The position numbers were made by a program, and so were the translations under genes. 64,000 nucleotides of DNA from Spirodela intermedia (lineage: Eukaryota > Streptophyta > Magnoliopsida > Alismatales > Araceae). The notes under the pieces were generated by a model, which made no database searches, was not told where the DNA came from, and saw only the letters and a program-made list of their open reading frames with translations. Shown here one piece after another: positions 9,686-21,280 of the stretch. Location of the stretch: assembly GCA_902729315.2 (NCBI GenBank), contig LR746269.1:9336231-9400230 (forward strand). The letters run 5' to 3'. Numbering within the stretch: the first letter of the stretch is position 1; every line of letters begins with the position of its first letter.

Positions 9686-12600
9686 TTTATTTTCTAGAGA
9701 TGGATGCAGGAATTGAAATGAAAGTATATGATTGTTTATAAATATATGGATGGCTCTAGATGTTGTGCTGCAGGTCTGCACATATGGAAATAGACAGTGT
9801 TTATAAGGTCACCAAATCAAGAAGAAATCAATCCAATATTGCCCTTCGTCATTGAATAGAATGGTATTACTTTAATGATCCACTTAAATAATGTTCTTTT
9901 TTTTCTTATTTAATCCTAATAATTGTAAACTATATAGATTTTACGGTTTCTAGTCATATCTACTAGCGTTACATCTTTCTCAGATAGATTATGGAAAACA
10001 CTTTGTCTTAACCATTAGCTGATCTATTCTGAAGGCAAAACAAAAAATCATAGACAATAATAGGTTTGGGTTCTATCATATACATCTTTAAATTTATGTC
10101 CTAGTCCCTGAGAAATCCACATATTATCGTGGTATATTCTCCTTCCAATCCTCCTGTTCTTTCCTGGATATTCTGAGCAGGCAAATGAAGTCAAAAATCA
10201 ATCTTCTTGACATAAAGACTAAGTTTCAGGTGCAATTCCTAATGAACTTCTAATGCTATCTGCGATTGTTTCCTTCACTTCTTTAACTTACCTTTGGTGT
10301 AAATAATGTCCTTGACGTTTTAACAACTGTAAATATCCTCCTTTATAACTATAGTAGCATTTGTATCCTTCACTTCATAAGGAGAATTGTCCGGTCAATG
10401 TTTCGCACGTCTATTTTTGCAATAATTTCTGATTTTCTTGTACTTTTAGAAATATTCAAGAGGGTCATATTTATGTTCACATAGTATCACCAATCGCCAG
10501 AAAAGTTGAATAGGTCCGTAGAACCCAGTAAATTGATTGTGACGACTATAAAACCTCAATTTTTACACTAATATGTGGATCTTTTGCATTGAGCTTCAGA
10601 CATGGAAATGAAGATTTTCCACGCCACAAAGGGCTAAAAAATGAAGTCAACTTGACAAGTATCAATATCTAGAATTCATTGTCCAATCAATATGTGTAAT
10701 ACATAAGCTTTTTTGTACGCACAAATGTGAACTAAAATAAAGGATTCGACCTTTAGGTTGACCCCTTTGGGTAATAGAAGACAAAAAACGTAGTAGTGGT
10801 CAACCCTTAAATTAACTTCTGCATAAGACAGAAAGCTCCTTAAATATTTACATAGAAGTACATACTCAAGTCAACCCACGTAAAAAGTAAAATACTTTTT
10901 CCCAGGAGCCACACTTGTGAAAAATAAAACAGTGTTTTCATAGGAGTTGAACTTTAAGTAGACCTGGGCAATGCACATAATCAGTCTACAAAGAGGTCAA
11001 TTCAAACAAAACAAAGAAGACTGCAAAGAGTAACCCTCGTGAACATGAGGGTCAACCCTTCAAGATGTTACAGGTCTGAAGTGTCAATCTCATGCTTCTA
11101 CAAGTCCACCCCATGGCTTTGAAAAGGCTATTCCAATTAAAGCAAAGAAAGCTAAAAAACTACAAATCATGAAGTTTTTAAGTTGTTTATAAGAGGAGCT
11201 AGCGTCGACTTATTGATGATCTCTAACTCTAAAAAGTCTAAGAAGAAAGAGAGAATCTCAAGTATCCACGAATCAATCTTGTAAATAATAGAAGCAGCAT
11301 TAAGCCTACCACATTTCTAATCTATCCAATGTCCGAGTGAGAGTTCGAGCTTGACATGGCATCGTCATCCATACAGGATGAGTTGTAAGCATTGTATTTG
11401 ATTTATCTTTCTTTTTTCAAGCATGTTATTGAGACAGGCTTGGGATATATTTATTCAGTACTTTGAGCAAGCAAAATTACTCGTAGGCTTGCGAGAACAG
11501 AGTGAAAATATTAAGGAGAGACTTGAGTGGAGTGGATTTCCGACTGTTAACCTCACTATAAAACCGTTGTCTCCTTCTGCAATGGGTGTATTTTTCTTTC
11601 TTTTATTCTCACTACAACTGTTTTCATTTCCCACCCAAAAGCCCAACAAGGTTAATATGAATGTTATGCAGCTAACCAAAAGTTGTCACCCAAATCCTTT
11701 AAATTATTTCTTGTCAAAAAAATTATAAGTTTCATAGATTAATGGTGGCATAAAATCTAGGTAATCTAGAAGGCATGTGAAAATAGACAAATGTCCAAGT
11801 GGGTTATTCTATGGCACATAACTGAATTCAAACGCCTTCTCTAAGATCTTTCGGTTCTTATTTTACATTTTCAAACCCCAGTTATTTTGGGTTCCTCAGT
11901 TTTTTCCCTTTTTCTTTTATCTTGATGGGTCAGACTACCTCCATAACTTGCTATTTTGAATTGAGGGTTTGAACTTATTTTATTGAGAATGATACTTCCC
12001 AATTTCTTTCGTTTCTTCAAGTTTCTCGCCATCCACTCATTTGTGTACAATTCATATTTGCATGTAACATGAACAGTGGGCATCATAGGGCACTTCGATA
12101 CCAGCTGATGGGGCCAAATCCTACATTCCTGAGATGATCAATGATAAAACCCGAGGGAGCAGATGGAAACAGTGTATGTGAAATTCACAACGAGCAGATC
12201 CTCCATACTTCAAATTTTATACTCTTAAATCCACTTGTATGACAACAATGATTAGAGGCACAGTATATGGTAGTGATAAGATGAACAAATGATAAGAACA
12301 TGATGTTCCATAATATAAAAGACCAGCATCAGCATTCATGAATTTCTATCATTTGATACTATTGCATTGTAAAATCGTTTTTCCATGTGCATAAGGATCT
12401 CTGCCAATGTGAGGAGAAGCAACATCTGTTGAATTTCATCTGTCAAATATTATTACAAAACTTGGATTCGTACCTGCGTTGATGGCCTTCCTTTTCCAGA
12501 AAAAAATCCAGCAACCAGGACAGCGAGTGGTGTGAGCCTTTTTAATGCAATGTACATGGGAATGTTGACCCCTTTCAAGCTTGCCAATGCAAATGAAACA

Positions 12601-13517
12601 TTAGCATTGTAGAAGAGTGAAAGCGGAAGGAGCTTTTTCGCTGTGTCTAGGCTGAATCCTCTCGCTTTAGCGTATCCCGATCCTCGACCAAATTGAATGA
12701 GAGATGCTGTGGCCACTTGCTGAGACAGAGACAATCATAACGTGCTTCTAAGATTGTGTCGCAAGATAAAAAGAACATAAAGACAAGATACTGTCTTTGG
12801 GTACGAGGCAGCTAAACAATACCTGCAAAGTCAGAAGAGTCATTGAGTACGGGTACTGCATAAGAATTGCCTTGTTGATAAAAACCATGGCCATGGAAGC
12901 GATCCCATAAGATAATGCAGCTAATAGGCTAAAGAAAAATAAACAGAAAAGAAACCTGTCAGTGTAAATATCTTTTAAAACTATACCGCCGATTGGAAAG
13001 ACGCTTGAATTCAGTTGATTGTGGCACAGTCCCAAAGTCTAAGAATGCTTTTTAGATGGACCGAGGATCCTCAGGATCCTCAAAAACTTTTTAAACTCGG
13101 AAACATCCAATGAATGCAGATAAGCATATTAAATATGCTATCCGGATTCATTCATCGATAAGTTGTCGACGGAAATACAACCCAAATATCTTGTAGAGGC
13201 TGACTAAAGGTCGAGAAGGTAAAAATCGAGGTAACATTTTCGTCGTGAAGTTGTCGCGATAAATCTTTTTCCCATCAAATGTAACTGGACTGCATTGTAA
13301 AAATTGAAGCATCCACAGTCGATTCGTGGACACCTAATTTCGACGACAGTCTGGAATGGAAAACGCGGATAAATGCAATCAGGCTGGGCGTTCGGCAGTA
13401 ACACCGGCGAAATCCAGTTCCAACCACTGGGACTGCGGACGATGACAAACAGAAGAACGATGAGGAAGCTTGCCTCAATAAGGGTCTCACTTCCGCTTCT
13501 CCGCCAGAGGACTCCAT
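8483..13517 (-). CDS. UTR7: UDP-galactose/UDP-glucose transporter 7-like (complete)
   Basis: This is a Golgi or ER nucleotide-sugar antiporter of the drug/metabolite transporter superfamily, closest to plant UTR7-type proteins. Seven exons are read: 13,517-13,405, 12,928-12,823, 12,719-12,474, 9,599-9,489, 9,392-9,234, 8,878-8,735 and 8,647-8,483. Phases agree at every junction and the sum is 1,044 bases (347 residues), the usual family length. Hydrophobic helices run almost throughout. Family signatures include NIPMYIALKRLTPLAVL, LGDFSFDLFGY, LVEKSGAEDGLSS and the C-terminal GGVWYSYAKYQQKK. Intron 3 is about 2.9 kb and contains an (AT)n tract at 9,641-9,683. The first exon (basic, PLLRQ-containing) is the least certain, but its donor at 13,404 gives the phase exon 2 needs. 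A second copy of the last two exons lies at 24,316-24,711. Confidence 0.9.
9043..9112. repeat. CT/CTAT microsatellite in UTR7 intron 5 (left)
   Basis: A short compound tract of CT and TATC units. The same locus in the right arm (23,954-24,126) is more than twice as long, so this is one of the fastest-changing differences between the arms. Confidence 0.9.
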
Positions 13518-14100
13518 TCCCGTTTATCCCGAAGACTGCACGCTAGATCTGGATGAGGGAGTGGATCCGGCAAATGATCATCGCCAAGTTGTTTACAAAA
13601 TAAACAACCATCATAAAACGGAAACACACAAGATACAACAGAACCGAGAGGGAGGAGGAAAGCAGAATCCGGCCAATCAACATATCCTGAACCTGAGGTT
13701 CTCCGGCTACATAGAGCAGGTTTCCGAGGCTGGGGGGTGGATCAGAGCTCCCTTCGTCGTGGCACACCGCTCGCTCCTCTGCGATCAGCGGATGGATGGA
13801 TGGCACAGAGCGCCCCGGAAGATCCAAAAGAGCGCCGGAGCTGCGAGTTCGAGAAATGGAGAAGAGTGGCAGTGGAGACGAGGATCTCGGGGGCGTGCGA
13901 GCATCGCGATCCCACGAGGGCCGTCTCGGCCCTTTTAAAATTTATTTAAAATAAATAATTGCGAAAATGACCATTAAAATTATTATAATAAATAACAGAA
14001 GTTTTCGTACTCTCTCTTCTGTCTAACAGGTGTTTAATAATATGCCCCCAACTTTCTACGGACTTGGAATGTTATTCATAAAGCAAAATAGGGATTCTTT
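13518..14100. promoter_or_regulatory. UTR7 upstream region / GLR pseudogene 3' flank
   Basis: Short intergenic interval between the 5' end of UTR7 and the 3' end of the GLR pseudogene, both on the minus strand. It should carry the UTR7 promoter. Short frames occur on both strands but none resembles a protein family. The segment 13,940-14,100 is AT-rich. Confidence 0.45.
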
Positions 14101-14174
14101 TTTAAAAATTACGTAATAAGGAGAACGTCAAAAGCTTTTTTTTGGCCGTTAATCCCTGCGGAACCGACCATGGA

Positions 14175-14210
<36 letters not shown>

Positions 14211-14223
14211 CCACTGATCATCC

Positions 14224-17200
14224 TCACCCAATTCTGAGAGTGAGCTCAATAGAGGGAGGCGTCCCCGCAGGCCTCTCACTGGAAGCAAGCTCGTCAGTTG
14301 ATGCGGAGAGGAGACCCTCCCTTCCAAGCGCGCAGCCTCCACTAGTAGAGGACCCGCAAGCTCCCGGGTGAACCCCGGGGGCTGAAGAGCCCGGCGCAGG
14401 GTAGGTAGCTTCCTCCGCCGGCGCTACGGGCTCGTCCCTCCCGGAGACGACAGCAGGGTCCATCTGGACGAAGTGCCTCCACCACGCGATGATTCTCCAC
14501 CAAAAGTGCCTCCCGGAGGACAGGGCCTTCAGCTCGTCGCAGTTCTCGCAGACGTACCCGCCAAGGAATACGAGGAGGGCCGCTATGGAAACGGTGCCGC
14601 TGATGATAAAGAGGCCCGAAAAGCTCTTGAAGCTCAGCCTGTACGACTCGCCGGCGCTGTTCTTGAGCCTACAGGCGATTTCCAAGGGCAACTGCAGGTT
14701 TCCGACAGGATAGGAGGTTAGAACGGCGCAAGAACATCGGGAGTCAGATGGCTTCGAGACGATGAGATGGATCAGGACTCACAAATTGGAAGCCTTTGGT
14801 GTGGGCTACAGGCCCGAGGATTCTGTACTCGCTGCATCGATTGGCGAGGAAGATCCTGAGGTACGGCTCCTCATCGATGATCGCCGCCACTCCGCCATTG
14901 CGGCTTCCTTTCGAGAGGGCATCCTCGTATTCCTTTGGAGAGTCGTACGCCCTCAGTTTAGATGGGTCGAACTTCAGCTCCGTGCGGGTGTCCTCCACCA
15001 AGGAGCCTCTTCGGTACCCAACAAAGTCGCCATTCTGGCGGAGGCCCTCCACCGAGATGGGCTGAGGCCGTTGCACCGCGAGCATCGAAGCCAAGCTCGC
15101 AGTGTAGCTCGACGCGAGGATGACCGCGACGAGCACCCACGCCATCACCACGAGCCGAGATAAATTACTCCTCAGCCTCTCCACTGTAACATGAACAGAC
15201 GCGGAAGGCAGCGCTGAGTCGGGGCATCCTCACGACAATTACGGAAGGGACAAGAGCAGGAGGGTGTCCTGTCGTTCGACTTAACTGTGAGCGAATACGA
15301 GGGTCGAGAATATTAAGTAGACGGTGGTGCCGAACTGTTGGTGGGGAGGAGCCCTGAACTCCGGGTTGATCCGGTGCTCGATCGCCCACACCGCGAAGCC
15401 GGTGAAGAAGATGAAGGCCAAGCTACCCACCCAGAGGTCCGCCTCAAGCGGATCCAGGAATATCCACCCGTTGACGCTCTCATTCGGCCCGGTTCGGACA
15501 AGCATCCATATCCCCGTCTTGCTGTAGGATGCTGAGGAATAAACAAATCCTGATCGTTTCTGTCCGATGATAACAACGTCCCCCACGACGACGTCATATA
15601 TCTGCTCAACACAAAACATGTTGACCTTGTTGACTATTCTGTATAATAAGAAAATAGTACCAATAAATATTCATAATTAAAACCGGCCCTCTTAGACACC
15701 GGTACTGAGCGCCGGTGAGGAAGGAGGGTTGACTTCCTTCAGAGGGGGCCGAAAAAGGGAAAAAGTGAAGAACAGAGTCTTCCTCGATGAACTTTACCTT
15801 GGATGAAACCAACTCCACGAAGGCGTCGTAGGTCCATGAAGTCAAGGTTTCGACCTTACTAGAGGGTGCGTACTCAGATCTGCATTGTAACGGAGTCCCG
15901 TCGTCATCAACGCTTTATATACGTCGGCGCAGAATCCAGAGGACCCCGGGCTTGAGCCTCCAGTAGGATCGTATTCCACGTTGACCAGTTGGTTGATGCT
16001 ATCCCCGACGGGGACTAGGATTCTCAGTGTCCTCCCACCGGCCAGCATCGCCCAACCCCCAGATGCGGAAGTCGAAACCCCGGGCCATGAAGTTTCCTTT
16101 CCGCCCGCCAGCGTCACGCAGCGTCTCGCCAAGTAGCTGCTCGGCGACCAGACGGCTACGACCGTCGGCTTCCCTCCCACAACGTTGATTACCTGGAACG
16201 ACGAAGGCCTCAGCTGCCTACCCAACGAGCGGAGCTCGGCCCCCAATTTCCCGCTGAACTTGGCTTTGGAGATCGCCCTGGCAAGCTTCCTTCTGTAGCG
16301 TACGGTCCAATAGGTGGTGCTTTTCCGGGAAGCCGTCCTCTCTACCGTCCTTCACAACGCCCAGACGGCGTCGTGAGCCCACAACCCGAAGATGTTTACG
16401 CCTCCGAACTCAACCCCCGGATTCTCCTCGCGAAGCTTCACTTCAAGACGAGCCGTCAGATCGCGGAGCTCGTCCACGTCAGGGATGGAAGGCCCCACGC
16501 TCAGGACGTCCCACATATCGTGAACCAACGGAGGGTCAACCTGGTCCAGGAAGTTCGCGAGCGTGTCCGTCGCGTTCCAGACGTGCCCGCCTCCCATGAG
16601 CCCCAGATCTCTCGCCTGGAGGAACAGAGGGGACCCGAGACACGCCAGTAGGTTCACGACGAATTCGCGGGTTCTCTCGCGGATCAGCCGGCGGAACTCC
16701 ATCTGTCTGTCAGTGTCGTGAGGGGAGATCGAGCTCTGGTGCAGTACCTGGATTCCTTTTCCATGAAGTGCGTCGACGAGATGGGCCACCAACGTATCTC
16801 CGTGACCAGTGCGGTCGCATATCGGAACCACCTCTCTGAGTCCAAAATGGCTGACGGAGGAGATGAGGAAGGAGGACTTAGTGTACGACATAGAGGAGAA
16901 CATGGCTGAAGAAGAGACGGTGACATGCACCACAATGGCCTGCACCGGTCTCATCAAATCGTCAGCTGCGGCAATCCGGGGAACAAGGAAATGACTGATG
17001 AGTACTCCTATTCGCCCTGCTCACAGGTAACAAGAAATAAGACCTATGTGTTATCATCAACCGGGCTCCATCATTCGCAGGCTCTGATCTGCAGTAGAAT
17101 CACCGAAAAGAAAGAAGAGCAGGGATGGATGTGCGTACGCACCTACCCACGCCGCACCAGCTGCATCTCCTCCGGAGTCCCTGGCGTGGATCACCGGTCT

Positions 17201-17401
17201 GGTGGTGTAGTTGCCATGCACGGCGCAGAAATCCTCCAAGGTTACGAATATGTTGGTCGGGTACATCTTCCCCAGAAAGGTTCCCTCATCAAGGATAGCT
17301 CCCACATGAGCTAATGACCTCGCGGAACTCTGAGCTGTCCCAAGTTCCAGGGACGTAGAAATGAGACAGAAGCACACAAGGAGAGGGTGGTAGCGAACCA
17401 T
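14224..17401 (-). pseudogene. GLR: Degraded glutamate receptor-like gene (spacer copy)
   Basis: This copy keeps the five-exon layout of its neighbours: about 17,401-17,143, 16,965-15,798, 15,601-15,286, 15,183-14,783 and 14,691-14,224. Exon 1 encodes a signal-peptide-like start (MVRYHPLLVCF) and the start of the amino-terminal domain. Lesions are numerous. Exon 2 lacks part of the first ATD lobe (the ILGPQ region is missing), has an in-frame TGA at 16,354-16,352, and loses frame near its 3' end. Exon 5 lacks about 36 residues of lobe S2 present in the other copies. Exons 3 and 4, with M1, the pore loop and the SYTASL motif of M2, remain open. It is clearly more diverged than the two arm copies are from each other, so it is an older duplicate. 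It is very unlikely to make a functional channel. Confidence 0.88.
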
Positions 17402-18060
17402 GCCGAAATTTGGGAAAGATTCTGGAGAACTTCTGTAGATGAGGATCCGGACTCGCTGAGGGGGCATTAGTTACCAATGGAAGTTACCAATGGACCACGA
17501 AGGTGCGAGGTAGTTGGGAGGAGCGCATGCTGATGGTTGACTTGCTGACCCAGTGATGCCAACCCCCCCTCTGAGAGCCACATGAACCCTGATGGTTCTT
17601 TGTCCGTTTAAGTTTTGTCCAACTCGGTCAGCTTCGAGGAAGATGCAGTGTGGACGAGTCAACAAAGGTGTAGACTATGCGTCAGATTGACCGCACTCAC
17701 ACGAGTTCTTGCTGAACGTATTCCTTTACTTCTTACTGACATCATACGCGTAGATCTGAAGCGGCCTGTTCATCTCCCCGGTTGACCATGGAACGAACGC
17801 AATATGACGAAAGAAATCGCGCTGCGGTGGGTTGCGGGCGGAAAGAGGGGAGCAAGTTTCACCGACGGAGATGCTCCACGGAGGCAGCGGCAGAGGGGAA
17901 GAAGTTTCGCCGACGGAGACACTCCACCAGACAGCGCCAGAGGGGACGGCTTGTAGAGCTGTTCTGCCCATGCACACCTTGTCGGCGTATGGGGCCGGCG
18001 GCGGTGGGAGGAGGACGGCGCCGTGGGGAATGTACGTCGATTGGATGAGAGAGAAGATGG
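17402..18060. promoter_or_regulatory. 5' flank of the GLR pseudogene, shared with the right-arm GLR
   Basis: Part of this flank resembles the flank of the right-arm GLR copy. For example, 17,752-17,840 ('...ccccggttgacc...', '...gaacgcaa...') is similar to 39,160-39,250. The duplication unit of the GLR family therefore included upstream DNA as well as the gene. No gene is seen. Confidence 0.55.
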
Positions 18061-18953
18061 GAGATTTTGACAGAACTATGTTTATGATTGGTTGAAAGCT
18101 GACGAAGGCGTTAGTCAACTTGAAGGACATTGACACTTGGAATTCGTGATAATATCTAATTTCGTAAGATGAAGCTTCCAATGATGTCAACGATCAAATC
18201 ATCATTTAAAAATGTCAAGAATTTTTCCTCATTTTTATATTTATTTGATCTCGGATGATATGCAAAAACCAAGTCTGATTAAATTCGTCAATTAATAATG
18301 AAAGGGATGATAATGGGCTAAAAATAGTTAGTATCAAATAAAAGCCTTTTTGATTTAATAAATGCAGTAAATGGTTTAAGATCTCATGAAAATAAGTTTA
18401 CCTTGACTGCATGGTCTTCTTAAAATATTTAAGTTATAAACTATAACTATGTTAAATACACATGACCTATCATGTAATAATGAGGCTTTATCAATATCCA
18501 TGGAGCTCAACTTTTTGATGTGATTCATAAAAAACAAGTACTCTATCATTTTTAAATTGAACACATATTGCTCAAATGCACATTATTTGATGTTAATGGC
18601 TCCTCATATATTTGAAAAGAGTCATCATAAGATTTATTGTGATTTTCTCATTCAAAATGTTGAACACAATATTCTTGACTACCATCAATCACCTCTCAAT
18701 TTTTTTGCAACATCTTATCTAGCTTCAAACTAAGTAACAAATAACGTAACTTATTCTCGTACAAGCAATCATCTGTCTACATTTTCTAAAACACAAAATC
18801 ACTCATATTCAACTTGTTAATCTTGACCTTATCCTCATTTTGAGTCGACCATTCTCTCTTTCTCTTAAATCAAATTCCACCACAAACAAGTGATCTCAAG
18901 CTCAAAACAACCTCAAACCAGATGCCATAATATCTATTATTGGAGATGGTGAG
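18061..18953 (+). repeat. Repeat R, spacer copy, first part
   Basis: AT-rich copy of repeat R, interrupted at 18,954 by a 1.7 kb insertion and resuming at 20,688. Its edge ('gattttgacagaactatg') matches the R copy that starts at 33,808 beside a Copia LTR. Confidence 0.75.
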
Positions 18954-20687
18954 TGACGTGACTTAGTCGTTGTATAGTAAATCACGTAAATTTAAAATTT
19001 ATAAAACTAGAAAATACTAATTTTTGGATATTTAGAAGTATTTTTAAATAAATATATCAATTATAATTCAATAAAACTTCTAAAAATAGTGGTAATTTTA
19101 TAATTTAATCACAAGGATGTAATATAATATTGGGTAATTATTCAAAATTTTCTTCAAAGAATACTATTTTCTATAAATTTTACACTAGGAAATAAAAATA
19201 AAATATATTTAAAATTTATAAAAAAAGAAAATAAGGGTGCATACATTAGGATGACATCAGCACCCAACAAATACGAATCAGACGGAAATAGAGTTTCGTC
19301 CGACAATTCTTACGTAAGCAATTACAGACGATTTAATTGATCAAATTAAGATCTATAAAAGTCAGAAAAATCGTAATTGAATGAAATATAGCTTGATAAA
19401 TTTAAAGCACACAAATTATCACTAAATGAAGCAGAAATTAAGTTGAAAGCAGGAAAGTAGAGTTTCGGCGTCGCAGCAACGATGTGTCGGCGATGCACCA
19501 GAATCCTGAGTATTTGGGAGGATCGTTGTGTAGTGTCTACAGCCTTGAAGGCTTTCCTTAGATAAAGACGATGTAGGAAATCTCTAGATCTCCTTGCGAA
19601 GTCTAGAGATCAATGAAATGAGTCGTTGAATCGTCCAGCGGCTGTCACTCGGCGGAGTAAAAAAATGACAACTTTACGACTCTCTAGCAGCTGTCACCCG
19701 ACGAAAAAGAACTAGATGGAGGTGGGGTGGGTGTCAAGGAGCTTCATCCTCAAGTCCGCACAGCAAGAAGAGGCTCTTCATCGCATTTGATACGCTCTTA
19801 GGAGGTGACGACTCGTCTCCTAGTAGATCATCCTCGTCCCGATGACGACTTATTCATCGATCAATTGGAGATGATTTACTCGATGGATTCACGATCTTTT
19901 TATCGCAAATCGCTCAACAATTTTAGTAACAATGCTCCGCGAATCGCGTTGACGAGATTTTTGCCGATGATCCAATGATTCTAGTAGCTTAATCCTTCAT
20001 CAACGATTAGGAAAGTCGCAATAATCAAATAAAAATACGAGTTTTAACTCTGGGAGGATTCGAGCCCACGTCGGTTGCCCGCCTGTATAAGAGAGATTGA
20101 AATAAGTACTCTAATGCCTTTATCAAGTGACGTCATCATGGTATATCTCTATTATAAATAAGGGGTATTGTAGGTATTAAAATCATCGAAGCCTTTTAGG
20201 GGAAGGTGTGACACGAGTTTAGTCTCACATCGCTTGTGTGCCGAAGTTTCAGGTGAATATATAGTAATATTATATTTACAAGCAATGAGTTCTTTTCTCT
20301 TGCATATATGACCACTCCTTGCCTCAAAACCAGTTGACCATCAGAGACAGAGAAAAGGAGTAACGCACATGTGCCCCCATCAGTCCTAGCTGCTCAAGCC
20401 CTTGCTTGCAGCTCCCCTCGACTGCACTTCCGACCTACTTGCGGGCTTGACTAGCTAGTGAGTTCTCCTCTTTTTGTTATATTTTTATTTTTCTTCATTT
20501 ATCTCAAAAATAAGACTATAAAAATCATATAAATTTATAAAAAATCACATAATTAGCCAAAAATTCACATTAATCAACTGAAAATCACTTTTCATAATTT
20601 AACATAAATATAAGTCTATTTATTATGAGTTAAGATTAAAAATATATTATTTATTAATTATTAACTCATGATAATGAAGACTTATCA
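18954..20687 (+). mobile_element. Probable solo LTR inserted in repeat R
   Basis: This block interrupts a sequence that is continuous in the other R copies. It begins TGACGTG, ends CTTATCA (TG...CA termini), and is flanked by GTGAG and ACGAG, each one change from the GCGAG present once at the uninterrupted sites (34,720-34,724, 30,593-30,597). That fits a five-base target duplication. No protein is encoded. The segment near 20,220-20,270 with 'tctcacatcgcttgtgtgcc' and a following 'tatatag' resembles an LTR promoter region. A single LTR left by recombination is the simplest reading; a small non-autonomous LTR element is possible. Confidence 0.6.
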
Positions 20688-21128
20688 ACGAGCATCTTCA
20701 TTCTCTTGTCACAAAATGAAGATTGAGGTAAGAACATAAAATACACTAAATTTACATGGTTTGAAAAAACCTTGTATAGTCACACACAAATACTTTTATT
20801 TTAGAAGAATTGTCTTACAGAGCTCCACTCGGCAACACATCATGCTAACATGGCACACCCCCCACATGCCTTAGAACAAAGAGGGCAGCTCATACACCTT
20901 TTACCAAATGATTAGGTAAAACATAAGAAATCATTGGAGATTGCTAAGGCCCAATGGGGGATTATTCTCCACGGCTCCAATAGAATTATGTTGTTATTTA
21001 GATTACATTAACTGAAAAAAACGAAATTTACAATGATTTTATGCTTTCACTTATTTTACACCCTCAACGTGATGTAGTATTGAGAGTGAGAATAGAGAAG
21101 GATACTACTACTTAGGTTACAGAAACTA

Positions 21129-21180
<52 letters not shown>

Positions 21181-21280
21181 GACATTGATCATCTTTGCCC
21201 ATTTTTGAGTGTGAGCTCTATAGAAGGAGGTTCCCTCGTAAGCATTGTGCTGAAAGAAGGCTCATGTGAAATAAGGCCTC
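20688..21280 (+). repeat. Repeat R, second part, with an antisense GLR 3'-end relic (about 21,180-21,275)
   Basis: After the insertion, R resumes and ends in a GA tract (21,129-21,178). The next ~95 bases are the reverse complement of the last part of GLR exon 5, recognisable from 'gattgatcatc' through 'gtgagctc' to 'gaaggctc'. Compared with the intact tail at 35,203-35,280, nearly every CpG has become TpG or CpA, as expected of old methylated DNA. The relic runs directly into Copia sequence at about 21,280. Confidence 0.7.

Noticed and set aside
10500-11150. Recurring 'gtcaaccc' phrases in UTR7 intron 3, suggesting a tandem repeat
   Set aside because: Spacing and flanks are irregular and the motif is frequent across the whole window.
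11423-11728. 101-residue frame inside UTR7 intron 3
   Set aside because: AT-rich intron DNA with no recognisable motif.
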